In this document: piece after piece, positions 41,701 to 49,993 of the stretch
Numbering within the stretch: the stretch's first letter is position 1
Layout: every line of letters begins with the position of its first letter
Assembly (NCBI GenBank): GCA_937907025.1
Contig: CALESJ010000027.1
Coordinates: forward strand, 177,975 to 241,974
Length of the DNA: 64,000 bases
Direction: 5' to 3'
Source: an uncultured Faecalibacterium sp.
GTDB taxonomy: Bacteria; Bacillota; Clostridia; Oscillospirales; Ruminococcaceae
The notes under the pieces: generated by a model
Databases searched by the model: none
Seen by the model: only the letters and a program-made list of their open reading frames with translations
What the model was told of the DNA's origin: nothing
Translations under genes and position numbers: made by a program

Positions 41701-43249
41701 CTTTCGTCGGCTGGGCGGTTGGAATGAATTTATCCACAGCCGGGATGCCAAGTTCCGTCGTCGCTGGTTGGGGCTGGCCCTTGTGTGGGTCCTGCTGGTC
41801 TGTATGGTCCTGTTTTATCTGACGGCCATGGCCGTGGGGATGGCACAGTTTGGTCTGATCCGGTATCTGCCGGGTTGCCTGTACACCGGTACGGGGGCAG
41901 CCTTGCTGATCTATGAAACGCTCCGGGCCGGAAGTACCGTCTTCAGCCCCGAATTTCGGGAGAGGACAGCGCCTTTGCCTCTTCCCCAGGCCGCCCTGCC
42001 CCTGAGCCGTCTGGCAGGGTTGTACCTGTGTGACCTGGCTCTTTGTGTTCTGTTGTTAGGCCCCGGGTTGATCCTGTATGCGCTGACCGAACAACCGAGA
42101 CTGGTTTTCTGGGCCGCCGCTCTGTGGGGGCTGTTGCTGGCACCACTGCTGCCGCTGGCAGCCGCCTGCGGCCTGGGAATGCTGGCCGCGCTGCTGGTTC
42201 GGCGGCTGCGGCACAAAAACCTGATTGCCGGGCTGCTTCTGGTGGCCTTTACGATGGGAATCCTGGTGTGGTCCATGAACCTGACCTCCTTGCCGGCTGA
42301 TGCAGACGGTGCCGACCTGATGGCCATGATGGCCCCCGCCCTGACTGCCGCCGCATCCGGGTATCCCCCGGCCTTCTGGTTCGGGCAGCTGTTGAGCGGC
42401 GGCCCCGGCAGTCTGACGGCATGGGGACTGCTGAGCCTTGTGAGTCTGGCGCCTGCCGCACTGGCCGCCTGGCTGGTTACGGCAAATTATGCCCGGCTGT
42501 GCGAAGCCCTGACCCGTGGTGCCGGGCGTCGCCGCACTGCCAGAGAAGCCGGGGTCCACTCTCCCCTGACGGCCTTGTATCTGCGGGAAGTGCGACGGTA
42601 CTTTTCCTGTACCAACTGGTTTGCCAACACGGTGGTGGGGTATCTGCTCATGGCCGTGTTTCCCCTGCTGCTTCTGTTCGGCGGCCACCCGGTTCTGCAA
42701 AGTCTGGAACTGACACAAGAAACCGTCGGGCTGTTTTTGCCGGTGATTCTGGGGCTGATGGCGGTGCTCATGCCGGTCACTTCCTGCTCCGTTTCTATGG
42801 AAGGCGCACAGTGGCCGCTGGTACGCACCCTGCCGGTGCGCACCCGGGACCTGCTTCTGGCCAAGATCCTTTTAAATCTGACCATCGCTCTCCCCTGCTG
42901 GGTGGTCGCGGTCATCGGCGGGCTTCTGTCAGTTCATCCGCAGGGCCTGGCGATCCTCTGGTTAGTTCTGGTGCCGGCCTTGTACTGTGTGTTCGGAGCT
43001 GTAACAGCTCTGCGCATCAACCTGGCGTTTCCGCAGCTGCACTGGCAGACCGAAACCCAGGCCGTCAAGCAGAGCGCCGCTGTTCTGCTGTCCATGTTGG
43101 CCGGTTTTGCAGCTGCCGGAGTCCCCTGGGTATGCCTGCTGTTTTTTCCGGCAAACAATGTATACGCCGTTCTTTGCCCGGTACTGGTCGTATTGACCGG
43201 GCTGTTTTGGCGGCAAAGCCTGCATGTGGATCTTCAAAAAATCCAATAA
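41651..43249 (+). CDS. ABC-2-type exporter permease
   Basis: 532 residues with about twelve hydrophobic segments. It starts with a basic stretch (LKLDFRRLGGWNEFIHSRDAKFRRRW region) before the first membrane helix. No solute-binding or peptidase domain. With the ATPase before it, it forms a predicted exporter whose substrate is unknown. Being in the sdpR operon suggests a peptide toxin or cell-envelope stress. The start is the ATG at 41651, inside the ATPase gene. Confidence 0.78.
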   Translation: MAKPTTPRAIVLLLKLDFRRLGGWNEFIHSRDAKFRRRWLGLALVWVLLVCMVLFYLTAMAVGMAQFGLIRYLPGCLYTGTGAALLIYETLRAGSTVFSPEFRERTAPLPLPQAALPLSRLAGLYLCDLALCVLLLGPGLILYALTEQPRLVFWAAALWGLLLAPLLPLAAACGLGMLAALLVRRLRHKNLIAGLLLVAFTMGILVWSMNLTSLPADADGADLMAMMAPALTAAASGYPPAFWFGQLLSGGPGSLTAWGLLSLVSLAPAALAAWLVTANYARLCEALTRGAGRRRTAREAGVHSPLTALYLREVRRYFSCTNWFANTVVGYLLMAVFPLLLLFGGHPVLQSLELTQETVGLFLPVILGLMAVLMPVTSCSVSMEGAQWPLVRTLPVRTRDLLLAKILLNLTIALPCWVVAVIGGLLSVHPQGLAILWLVLVPALYCVFGAVTALRINLAFPQLHWQTETQAVKQSAAVLLSMLAGFAAAGVPWVCLLFFPANNVYAVLCPVLVVLTGLFWRQSLHVDLQKIQ

Positions 43250-43258
43250 ACAAAAGGG

Positions 43259-43302
43259 CCCCCGGCCTGCCGTTTGTGGCAAGTCGGGGGTCTGTTGTTT
43301 TA
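43259..43302 (+). terminator. Terminator after the ABC operon
   Basis: CCCCCGG and its partner GTCGGGGG plus TGCC/GGCA give a long stem (43259-43290), then TCTGTTGTTTT. It lies between convergent genes and may also serve clpB. Confidence 0.75.
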
Positions 43303-43329
43303 TATCGGGCTCAGCCCGTCAGGCTGCGA

Positions 43330-45942
43330 TCAGCGCAGTACCAGGTTGCCGTTCTCGTCGGCATCCACGGTGATGGTATCGCCGGCCTGATTGGCACCGC
43401 CGATGATCTGCTTGGCCAGCATGGTTTCCACATGGGACTGGATGTACCGCTTCAGCGGACGGGCACCGTAGATCGGGTCGTAACCGCCGTCGATGATGGC
43501 ATCCTTGGCCGCATCGGTGACCTGCAGGTTCAGCTGCTTGTCGGCCAGACGCTTGCGCAGATCGTTGAGCATCAGGTCCACAATACCGCCGATTTCCTGC
43601 TTGGTCAGGCTCTTGTAGATGACCACATCGTCCAGACGGTTCAGGAACTCGGGACGGAACTGCCGCTTGAGCAGCGCGTCGATCTTTTCCCGGGCTTCGG
43701 CGGAAATCTCGTTGCGGCCCTGGGCACGGCCCTGCTCCAGATCTTCCAGGATGACATCGGAGCCCAGGTTGGAGGTCAGGATCAGGATGGTGTTCTTGAA
43801 GTCCACGGTACGGCCCTGGCTGTCGGTGATACGACCGTCATCCAGCACCTGCAGCAGAATGTTGAACACATCCGGGTGCGCCTTTTCCACCTCATCGAAC
43901 AGCACAACACTGTACGGATGGCGGCGGACGGCTTCGGTCAGCTGACCGCCTTCCTCATAGCCCACATATCCCGGAGGAGCACCAATCAGACGAGATACGC
44001 TGAATTTCTCCATATATTCGGTCATGTCGATACGGATGAGGTTCTTCTCATCATCGAACAGGGCCTGCGCCAGCGCCTTAGCCAGCTCGGTCTTGCCAAC
44101 GCCCGTGGGGCCCAGGAACAGGAAGCTGCCGATGGGACGGCCCGGGTTGGCAATGCCGGCACGGGAACGCAGGATAGCGTCCGAAACCTTCTGCACCGCT
44201 TCGTCCTGACCAATGACCCGCTGATGCAGCACATCCGGCAGGCGGAGCAGCTTCTCGCGCTCGCCTTCCACCAGTTTCTCCACCGGAATGCCGGTCCAGC
44301 GGGCCACGATGCGGGCGATCTCCTCATCGGTCACGCGGTCACGCAGCAGGCTTTGTTCCTTCTTTTCGGCGGCGATCTTTTCTTCGCTTTCCAGGTCGCG
44401 CTGCAGCTGGGGCAGTTTGCCGTACTGCAGCTCACCAGCCTTGGCATAGTCGCCCTGGCGGGTGGCTTTCTCGATGTCAGCCTTCACAGACTCGACTTCG
44501 GCACGCAGGCTCTGCACCTTGTTGATAGCGTTCTTCTCGTTCTCCCACTGGGCTTTCTTGGAGTTGAAGCTGTCACGCAGCTCGGCCAGCTCTTTTTCCA
44601 GAGCATCCAGACGCTGGTGGGACAGTTCGTCGGTTTCCTTCTTCAGGCTGGCCTCCTCGATCTGCAGCTGGGTGATATGATGCTGCAAATCATCCAGTTC
44701 CGCCGGCATGGAATCCAGCTCGGTCTTGACCATGGCACAGGCTTCATCCACCAGATCGATGGCCTTATCGGGCAGGAAACGGTCGCTGATATAGCGGTCG
44801 GACAGGGTGGCTGCCGCGATGAGGGCAGCATCCTGAATCTTGACGCCATGGTACACTTCGTACCGCTCTTTCAGGCCACGCAGGATGGAGATGGTGTCTT
44901 CCACCGTGGGCTCTTCCACCATAACGGGCTGGAAACGACGTTCCAGCGCGGGGTCTTTTTCGATATATTCCCGGTATTCATCCAGGGTCGTGGCACCAAT
45001 GCAGTGCAGCTCACCACGGGCCAGCATGGGCTTGAGCAGGTTGCCCGCGTCCATGGCACCGTCGGTCTTGCCGGCACCCACAATGGTGTGCAGCTCATCG
45101 ATGAACAGGATGATCTTACCTTCGGATTTCTTGACTTCGTTCAGAACGCTCTTCAGACGTTCCTCGAACTCACCACGGTACTTGGCACCGGCCACCAGGG
45201 CGCCCATATCCAGGCTGAAGATGGTGCGGTCTTTCAGGTTTTCGGGCACGTCGCCGCGCACGATACGCTGGGCCAGACCTTCCGCGATGGCGGTCTTACC
45301 GACACCGGCTTCACCGATCAGCACAGGGTTGTTCTTGCGCTTACGGGACAGAATCCGGATGACGTTGCGGATCTCGGTATCACGGCCGATGACCGGGTCC
45401 AGCTTGTTCTTGCGGGCCATATCCACCAGGTCCTGCCCGTATTTCTGCAAGGCATTGTAGGTGGATTCGGGGTCATCGCTGGTGACCCGCTGATTGCCAC
45501 GCACAGTGGACAGCTGGGTCATGAATTTTTCCTGGGTGATGCCGAACTGACGGAACAGTTCCGACGCGGCACGGCCCGGGCGCTGAAGCATGCCGAGGAA
45601 GACATGCTCCACGCTGATATATTCGTCTTTCATCTGTTTGGCCTGGTCTTCGGCCGCGTTGAAGGCACGGTCCAGGTCATTGGAGATATATACCTTTTCG
45701 GGGTCACGGCCGCTGCCCGTCACATGGGGCAGTGCGGCGACCTTCTCGGTAGCGGCAGCCAGGAAATTGCCCGGTTCCACTCCCATCTTGGTCAGCAGCT
45801 GCGGGATCAGGCCGTCTTCCTGCTGGCACAATGCGGCGAGCAGATGTTCCTGCTCGATTGCCTGGTTCTGATATTCCACCGCCAGACGCTGTGCAGCCTG
45901 AATGGCCTGAACGGTCTTTTGGGTACATTGATTGATGTTCAT
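43330..45942 (-). CDS. clpB: ATP-dependent disaggregase ClpB
   Basis: 870 residues, family length. N-terminal Clp_N repeats (1-150), first AAA+ with GEAGVGKTA and DELHTIVGAG, a middle coiled coil (about 410-530), second AAA+ with GPTGVGKTE and FDEVEKAHPDVFN, and the D2-small domain. The middle domain distinguishes it from ClpC. With DnaK it dissolves protein aggregates. AAAGGAGG precedes the ATG. Controlled by a CIRCE element and thus probably by HrcA. Confidence 0.97.
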   Translation of the reverse strand: MNINQCTQKTVQAIQAAQRLAVEYQNQAIEQEHLLAALCQQEDGLIPQLLTKMGVEPGNFLAAATEKVAALPHVTGSGRDPEKVYISNDLDRAFNAAEDQAKQMKDEYISVEHVFLGMLQRPGRAASELFRQFGITQEKFMTQLSTVRGNQRVTSDDPESTYNALQKYGQDLVDMARKNKLDPVIGRDTEIRNVIRILSRKRKNNPVLIGEAGVGKTAIAEGLAQRIVRGDVPENLKDRTIFSLDMGALVAGAKYRGEFEERLKSVLNEVKKSEGKIILFIDELHTIVGAGKTDGAMDAGNLLKPMLARGELHCIGATTLDEYREYIEKDPALERRFQPVMVEEPTVEDTISILRGLKERYEVYHGVKIQDAALIAAATLSDRYISDRFLPDKAIDLVDEACAMVKTELDSMPAELDDLQHHITQLQIEEASLKKETDELSHQRLDALEKELAELRDSFNSKKAQWENEKNAINKVQSLRAEVESVKADIEKATRQGDYAKAGELQYGKLPQLQRDLESEEKIAAEKKEQSLLRDRVTDEEIARIVARWTGIPVEKLVEGEREKLLRLPDVLHQRVIGQDEAVQKVSDAILRSRAGIANPGRPIGSFLFLGPTGVGKTELAKALAQALFDDEKNLIRIDMTEYMEKFSVSRLIGAPPGYVGYEEGGQLTEAVRRHPYSVVLFDEVEKAHPDVFNILLQVLDDGRITDSQGRTVDFKNTILILTSNLGSDVILEDLEQGRAQGRNEISAEAREKIDALLKRQFRPEFLNRLDDVVIYKSLTKQEIGGIVDLMLNDLRKRLADKQLNLQVTDAAKDAIIDGGYDPIYGARPLKRYIQSHVETMLAKQIIGGANQAGDTITVDADENGNLVLR

Positions 45943-45976
45943 ACGGCAAACCTCCTTTACAGCTTGCGTGTATCTA

Positions 45977-46003
45977 TTAGCAAACGACAGCGACGAGTGC
46001 TGT
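45977..46003. promoter_or_regulatory. Second, degenerate CIRCE-like element
   Basis: TTAGCAAAC, nine bases, then GAGTGCTGT: 14 of 18 arm positions match the CIRCE consensus TTAGCACTC-N9-GAGTGCTAA, with correct spacing. It lies in the clpB leader, 35 bases before the start codon. Confidence 0.55.
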
Positions 46004-46089
46004 CCGCTCTGTCCCGGCAGGGATGCAAGCGCATCTGCCTCATACTTTCCCGGGTGGAATCCACCTGTCAGGACAGCTTCGGGTTCGAA

Positions 46090-46116
46090 TTAGCACTCTC
46101 AACCATCGACTGCTAA
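46090..46116. promoter_or_regulatory. CIRCE operator (HrcA site) of clpB
   Basis: TTAGCACTC-N9-GACTGCTAA differs from the consensus at one position. It begins directly after the clpB -10 box on the minus strand, so covers the transcription start, as in groES and dnaK operons. Confidence 0.92.
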
Positions 46117-46117
46117 T

Positions 46118-46145
46118 ATTGTATCACATTCATTTGGAATGTCAA
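46118..46145 (-). promoter_or_regulatory. Sigma-A promoter of clpB
   Basis: TTGACA (46145-46140), 16-base spacer, TACAAT (46123-46118), minus strand. Confidence 0.88.
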
Positions 46146-46203
46146 CAGGGTAAATTGCAAAATATTTGTGAACGAATTTTCCCTGCCGATTGATGGACAA
46201 ACC

Positions 46204-46232
46204 TTGCAATCCGCAACACAACACGGTACAAT
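46204..46232 (+). promoter_or_regulatory. Sigma-A promoter of metY-metA
   Basis: TTGCAA (46204-46209), 17-base spacer, TACAAT (46227-46232). The leader is only about 50 bases, too short for a SAM riboswitch. Confidence 0.78.
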
Positions 46233-46291
46233 AAAAAGCAAAGAATTTGCACAGCGTTTCAAGCGCCGGCATAGAGGGAGGCACCTTTATT

Positions 46292-47581
46292 ATGGAAAAA
46301 GAAAAGCGTTCCATCAATACCATCTGCGTTCAGGGCGGCTACACGCCGGGCAACGGTGAGCCCCGCCAGATTCCCATCATCCAGAGCACTACCTTTAAAT
46401 ATGATACTTCGGAAGAGATGGGCAAGCTGTTCGACCTGGAGGCCAGCGGCTACTTCTATTCCCGTCTGCAGAACCCCACCTGCGACCATGTGGCCGCCAA
46501 GATCGCCGAACTGGAAGGCGGCACCGCTGCCATGCTGACCAGCTCCGGTCAGGCCGCCAACTTCTTTGCGCTGTTCAACATCTGCAACGCCGGCGACCAC
46601 ATTGTGGCATCCAGCTCCATCTATGGCGGCACCTTCAACCTGATTGCCGTCACCATGGCCAAGATGGGCGTCGAGGCCACCTTTGTGGACCCGGACTGCA
46701 CCGATGAAGAGCTGGAAGCCGCTTTCCGCCCCAACACCAAGGCGGTTTTCGGCGAAACCATCGCCAACCCCGCTCTGACCGTGCTGGACATCGAGCGTTT
46801 TGCCAAGGCGGCTCACGCCCACGGCGTGCCCCTGATTGTAGACAACACCTTCCCCACCCCCGTCAACTGCCGTCCCATTGAATGGGGCGCCGACATCGTG
46901 ACCCATTCCACCACCAAGTACATGGACGGTCACGGCGGCTGCGTGGGCGGTGCCGTTGTGGACAGCGGCAAATTTGACTGGATGGCCCACGCCGACAAAT
47001 TCCCCGGCCTGACCACGCCTGACGAAAGCTATCACGGCATCACCTATGCCGAGCGTTTCGGCAAGGAAGGCGCCTTCATCACCAAGGCTACCGCACAGCT
47101 CATGCGTGACTTCGGCTGCGTGCAGAGCCCCATCAACGCTTACATGCTGAACCTGGGCCTGGAGAGCCTGCATGTGCGCATGGCCCGCCACTGCGAGAAC
47201 GGCCAGGCTGTGGCCGAGTTCCTGGCCAGCCATCCGAAGGTGGCCTATGTGGATTACTGCGGCCTGCCCGGCAACAAATACTATGAGCGCGCCCAGAAGT
47301 ACCTGCCCAACGGGTCCTGCGGCGTGGTCAGCTTTGGCACCAAGGGCGGCCGTGACGCTGCTGCCGCTTTCATGGGCTACCTGAAGATTGCCGCCATTGA
47401 AACCCATGTGGCCGATGCCCGCACCTGCTGCCTGCATCCCGCGAGCACTACCCACCGCCAGATGAACGACGAGCAGCTGGCCGCTGCCGGTGTGCGTCCC
47501 GACCTGGTGCGCATGAGCTGCGGTCTGGAAGACAAGGCCGACCTGATTGCCGATATTGCCCAGGCCCTGGATAAAATCTGA
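46292..47581 (+). CDS. metY: O-acetylhomoserine sulfhydrylase (PLP enzyme)
   Basis: 429 residues from the ATG at 46292 (AGGGAGG upstream). Cys/Met-metabolism PLP fold with the phosphate-binding loop SSGQAANFFALF and the Schiff-base Lys in HSTTKYMDGHGG. The length and the insert near FDWMAHADKFPGLTTPDESYHG separate MetY from cystathionine gamma-lyases (about 380). It makes homocysteine from O-acetylhomoserine and sulfide. It lies 22 bases before metA, which makes its substrate. Confidence 0.93.
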   Translation: MEKEKRSINTICVQGGYTPGNGEPRQIPIIQSTTFKYDTSEEMGKLFDLEASGYFYSRLQNPTCDHVAAKIAELEGGTAAMLTSSGQAANFFALFNICNAGDHIVASSSIYGGTFNLIAVTMAKMGVEATFVDPDCTDEELEAAFRPNTKAVFGETIANPALTVLDIERFAKAAHAHGVPLIVDNTFPTPVNCRPIEWGADIVTHSTTKYMDGHGGCVGGAVVDSGKFDWMAHADKFPGLTTPDESYHGITYAERFGKEGAFITKATAQLMRDFGCVQSPINAYMLNLGLESLHVRMARHCENGQAVAEFLASHPKVAYVDYCGLPGNKYYERAQKYLPNGSCGVVSFGTKGGRDAAAAFMGYLKIAAIETHVADARTCCLHPASTTHRQMNDEQLAAAGVRPDLVRMSCGLEDKADLIADIAQALDKI

Positions 47582-47603
47582 TTGTTAAAGGGAGTTTGCC
47601 CCC

Positions 47604-48551
47604 ATGCCGCTGATTATTCCGCAGGATCTGCCCGCCTACACAGCGCTTTCGGAAGAAAACGTCTTTGTGATGCACAAGGAACGGGCCCGCGGGCAGGACA
47701 TTCGTCCGCTGCGCATCCTGATCCTGAACCTGATGCCCACCAAGATCGTGACCGAAACCCAGCTGGCCCGTCTGCTGGCCAACAGTCCGTTGCAGGTACA
47801 GCTGACCTTTATGCAAACGGCCACTCACAGCACCACTCACACCCCGCAGGAACACATGCAGGCCTTTTACAAGACCTTCGATGAGATCCGGGACCAGCGC
47901 TTTGACGGTCTGATCATCACCGGCGCCCCCATCGAGGACATGGACTACGAGGACGTGGACTACTGGGACGAGCTGTGCCAGATCATGGATTACAGCAAGG
48001 AAAACGTCTATTCCACCATCCACCTGTGCTGGGGCGCCCTGGCCGGGCTGTATTATCATTTCGGCGTGCGCAAGGTGCATCTGCCGCAGAAGATGTTCGG
48101 CGTGTTTGAGCATTATGTGACCCGGCCTTCCAATCCGCTGGTGCGCGGCTTTGACGAGGTGTTCTATGCTCCCCACAGCCGCTGGGCCGGGCTGAACCGG
48201 GCGGACATCGACGCCTGCCCCGAGCTGCGCATCCTGGCTGAGAGCGACGTAGCCGGACCCATGCTCCTTTCCACCGAATCGGGACGACAGATCTTTGTCA
48301 TCGGCCACCCGGAATACGACAAGTACACCCTGGACGCCGAGTACCGCCGGGATGTGGCCGCCGGGCGTGATATTCATGTGCCGGTCAACTACTACCCCGA
48401 CGACGACCCCAGCCGCGACCCCATCTTCCGGTGGCGGGCCCACGGATACCTTTTGTATACCAACTGGCTGAACTATTACGTTTACCAGAACACCCCCTAT
48501 GACCTGGGCAATCTGGAGGCGCTCGGCACCGACCGGGCGAACCATGGATGA
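47604..48551 (+). CDS. metA: Homoserine O-acetyltransferase, MetA type
   Basis: 315 residues. The catalytic Cys is Cys142 in HLCWGALAG and the His is in FVIGHPEYD. Residue 111 is Glu (GAPIEDMDYE), the residue known to favour acetyl-CoA over succinyl-CoA in Firmicute MetA, which agrees with an acetylhomoserine sulfhydrylase next door. Position 146 is Leu where most relatives have Gln (CWGAQAG), a small oddity next to the nucleophile. The gene overlaps the glycosyltransferase by four bases. Confidence 0.95.
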   Translation: MPLIIPQDLPAYTALSEENVFVMHKERARGQDIRPLRILILNLMPTKIVTETQLARLLANSPLQVQLTFMQTATHSTTHTPQEHMQAFYKTFDEIRDQRFDGLIITGAPIEDMDYEDVDYWDELCQIMDYSKENVYSTIHLCWGALAGLYYHFGVRKVHLPQKMFGVFEHYVTRPSNPLVRGFDEVFYAPHSRWAGLNRADIDACPELRILAESDVAGPMLLSTESGRQIFVIGHPEYDKYTLDAEYRRDVAAGRDIHVPVNYYPDDDPSRDPIFRWRAHGYLLYTNWLNYYVYQNTPYDLGNLEALGTDRANHG

Positions 48552-49345
48552 GCGGGCCGAGGATCAGCGCCTGCATTGTGGCGTATTGTGACTATGAGGA
48601 AGTATGTGCCGCCGTGCGCAGCATCCTGACCCACACACCTTCCCCGGATTTCCGGCTGTTTGTGGTGGACAATGCCAGCCCCGACGGCTGCGGTCAGAAG
48701 CTGGCCGCAGAGGATTTCGGGGACGGACGGGTGACTGTGCGCTGTCTGCCGGAGAATGTAGGCTTCGGCCGGGGACACAACTCGGTGATGGAAGAGCTGG
48801 ACAGCGATGTGCATTTCATCCTGAATCCGGATGTACTTTTGCAGGATGACGTGCTGACCGGCATGGCCGCTTGGCTGCTGGACCACCCCCGTGTGGTCAT
48901 GGCGACCCCGCAGCTGTACTTCCCGGACGGGCGCATCCAGAATCTGCCCCGGCGCAAGCCCACTCCCTGGCTGCTACTGGCCCGCCAGTTGGCTGACCGG
49001 ATGCCCGGCAGCATTTTTGCCAAAGCCGATGCCCACTACACCATGCAGGACGAGGACCTGAGCGTAGCCCGGCCCATCGAGTTCTGCACCGGCAGCTTTG
49101 CCGCCCTGCGCACCGACGTATTCAAAAAAATCGGCGGTTTTGACCCGGAATACTTCATGTATGTGGAGGACGCCGACCTGACCCAGAAAGCCCTGCAATG
49201 CGGGCAGGTCTATCTGCTGCCGCAGTTCAAAGCCGTGCACGCCTGGCACCGGGCCCCCATGCGGGATGCGGGCAAATTCAAGATGCAGCTGGTGAGCATG
49301 GGCCGGTATTTCCGCAAATGGGGCTGCGGGCGCGGGAACGTGTGA
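48548..49345 (+). CDS. Family 2 glycosyltransferase
   Basis: 265 residues, GT-A fold: ISACIVAYCDYEEV, VVDNASPDG, ENVGFGRGHN and the metal/sugar motif LNPDVLL; later FCTGSFAALRTDVFKKIGGFD (split) and YVEDADLTQKA, as in rhamnosyltransferases of the WbbL/RfbF type. The sugar is not certain. The ATG lies within the metA stop (ATGA overlap), so it is translated from the methionine operon, an odd pairing with no clear metabolic logic. Confidence 0.9.
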   Translation: MSGPRISACIVAYCDYEEVCAAVRSILTHTPSPDFRLFVVDNASPDGCGQKLAAEDFGDGRVTVRCLPENVGFGRGHNSVMEELDSDVHFILNPDVLLQDDVLTGMAAWLLDHPRVVMATPQLYFPDGRIQNLPRRKPTPWLLLARQLADRMPGSIFAKADAHYTMQDEDLSVARPIEFCTGSFAALRTDVFKKIGGFDPEYFMYVEDADLTQKALQCGQVYLLPQFKAVHAWHRAPMRDAGKFKMQLVSMGRYFRKWGCGRGNV

Positions 49346-49385
49346 AACATTTTTTCATTTTGCCGCTGGACGGCAAAAAAAGCGC

Positions 49386-49414
49386 TTGCCAAGGCAGGTG
49401 CCGTATGGTATAAT
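49386..49414 (+). promoter_or_regulatory. Sigma-A promoter of rpsO
   Basis: TTGCCA (49386-49391), 17-base spacer, TATAAT (49409-49414). It gives a leader of about 100 bases. Confidence 0.82.
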
Positions 49415-49441
49415 TACTATCGTTACCGCGGTTCGGTTCCG

Positions 49442-49467
49442 GGTGTATGCCCCAGATTGGGGACGCC
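49442..49467 (+). promoter_or_regulatory. Structured rpsO leader, possible S15 site
   Basis: GGTGT (49442-49446) pairs with ACGCC (49463-49467) and CCCC with GGGG inside, with a three-base bulge ATG. S15 represses its own mRNA through leader structures in several bacteria; this is a candidate only. Confidence 0.35.
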
Positions 49468-49520
49468 TTGTTGCCCGCTGCTGTGCCGACGGCCAATTAT
49501 TGAAAGAGAGGTATTTTCCC

Positions 49521-49793
49521 ATGAGCCAGAAGTCTGCCATTGAAAAGCAGCCCATCATCGCCAAAGCCGCCATCCATGAGGGTGACACCGGTTCTCCGGA
49601 AGTTCAGGTTGCGCTGCTGACCGCACGCATCAACCACCTGACTGAGCACCTGAAGACCAACAAGAACGACAACCATAGCCGTCGTGGTCTGTTCAAGATG
49701 GTCGGCCGCCGCCGTAACCTGCTGGCCTATCTGCAGAAGAAGGACATCAACCGTTACCGCGCCCTGATCGCTGAACTGGGCCTGCGCAAGTAA
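49521..49793 (+). CDS. rpsO: Ribosomal protein S15
   Basis: 90 residues including the initiator Met, the usual length. Motifs GDTGSPEVQVALLTARINHLTEHL and HSRRGLFKMVGRRRNLLAYL (each in one helix) bind 16S rRNA helices 20-22. The ATG at 49521 follows GAGAGG. It sits just before pnp, the common order rpsO-pnp, with a terminator between them. Confidence 0.98.
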   Translation: MSQKSAIEKQPIIAKAAIHEGDTGSPEVQVALLTARINHLTEHLKTNKNDNHSRRGLFKMVGRRRNLLAYLQKKDINRYRALIAELGLRK

Positions 49794-49806
49794 TTCTTGG
49801 CAAAAC

Positions 49807-49842
49807 GGGCAGGGCGCACCAAAATGCGCCTTGCCCTTTTTT
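49807..49842 (+). terminator. Terminator between rpsO and pnp
   Basis: GGGCAGGGCGCA and TGCGCCTTGCCC form a 12-bp stem (one G-U) around CCAAAA, then six T. Confidence 0.9.
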
Positions 49843-49880
49843 ATTTATTTTTTCCTGTTCCCCTTTTCCCCAGGACTTGG

Positions 49881-49932
49881 GCACACCGTGGTTTGTGCAG
49901 TAAATCGAACGCCGCGCCTGAAACGGAGCGGC
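49881..49932 (+). other. Hairpins in the pnp leader
   Basis: Two stems, GCACA/TGTGC (49881-49898) and GCCGC/GCGGC (49911-49932), lie upstream of pnp. PNPase autoregulation acts on a structured leader in other bacteria. No strong promoter is visible in 49843-49990, so pnp may depend partly on readthrough from rpsO. Confidence 0.4.
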
Positions 49933-49993
49933 ACTGGATTTATTGCTCAAAACACAGGCGCCTTGGAAATATATCCATGAAGGAGAAAACACT

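Noticed and set aside
42421..46116. A plus-strand open frame of about 1230 codons opposite clpB
   Set aside because: It runs across the ABC permease in another frame, a terminator and the whole of clpB in antisense. Composition is that of an antisense shadow.
45943..46117. CtsR operator at clpB
   Set aside because: No tandem GGTCAAA heptads are present; CIRCE explains the regulation.
46233..46291. SAM riboswitch (S-box) upstream of metY
   Set aside because: The leader is only about 50 bases and lacks the S-box core and a terminator.
49365..49388. Terminator after the glycosyltransferase (TTGCCG/CGGCAA hairpin)
   Set aside because: The stem is followed by A, not T, on the plus strand, so it does not fit an intrinsic terminator for that gene.
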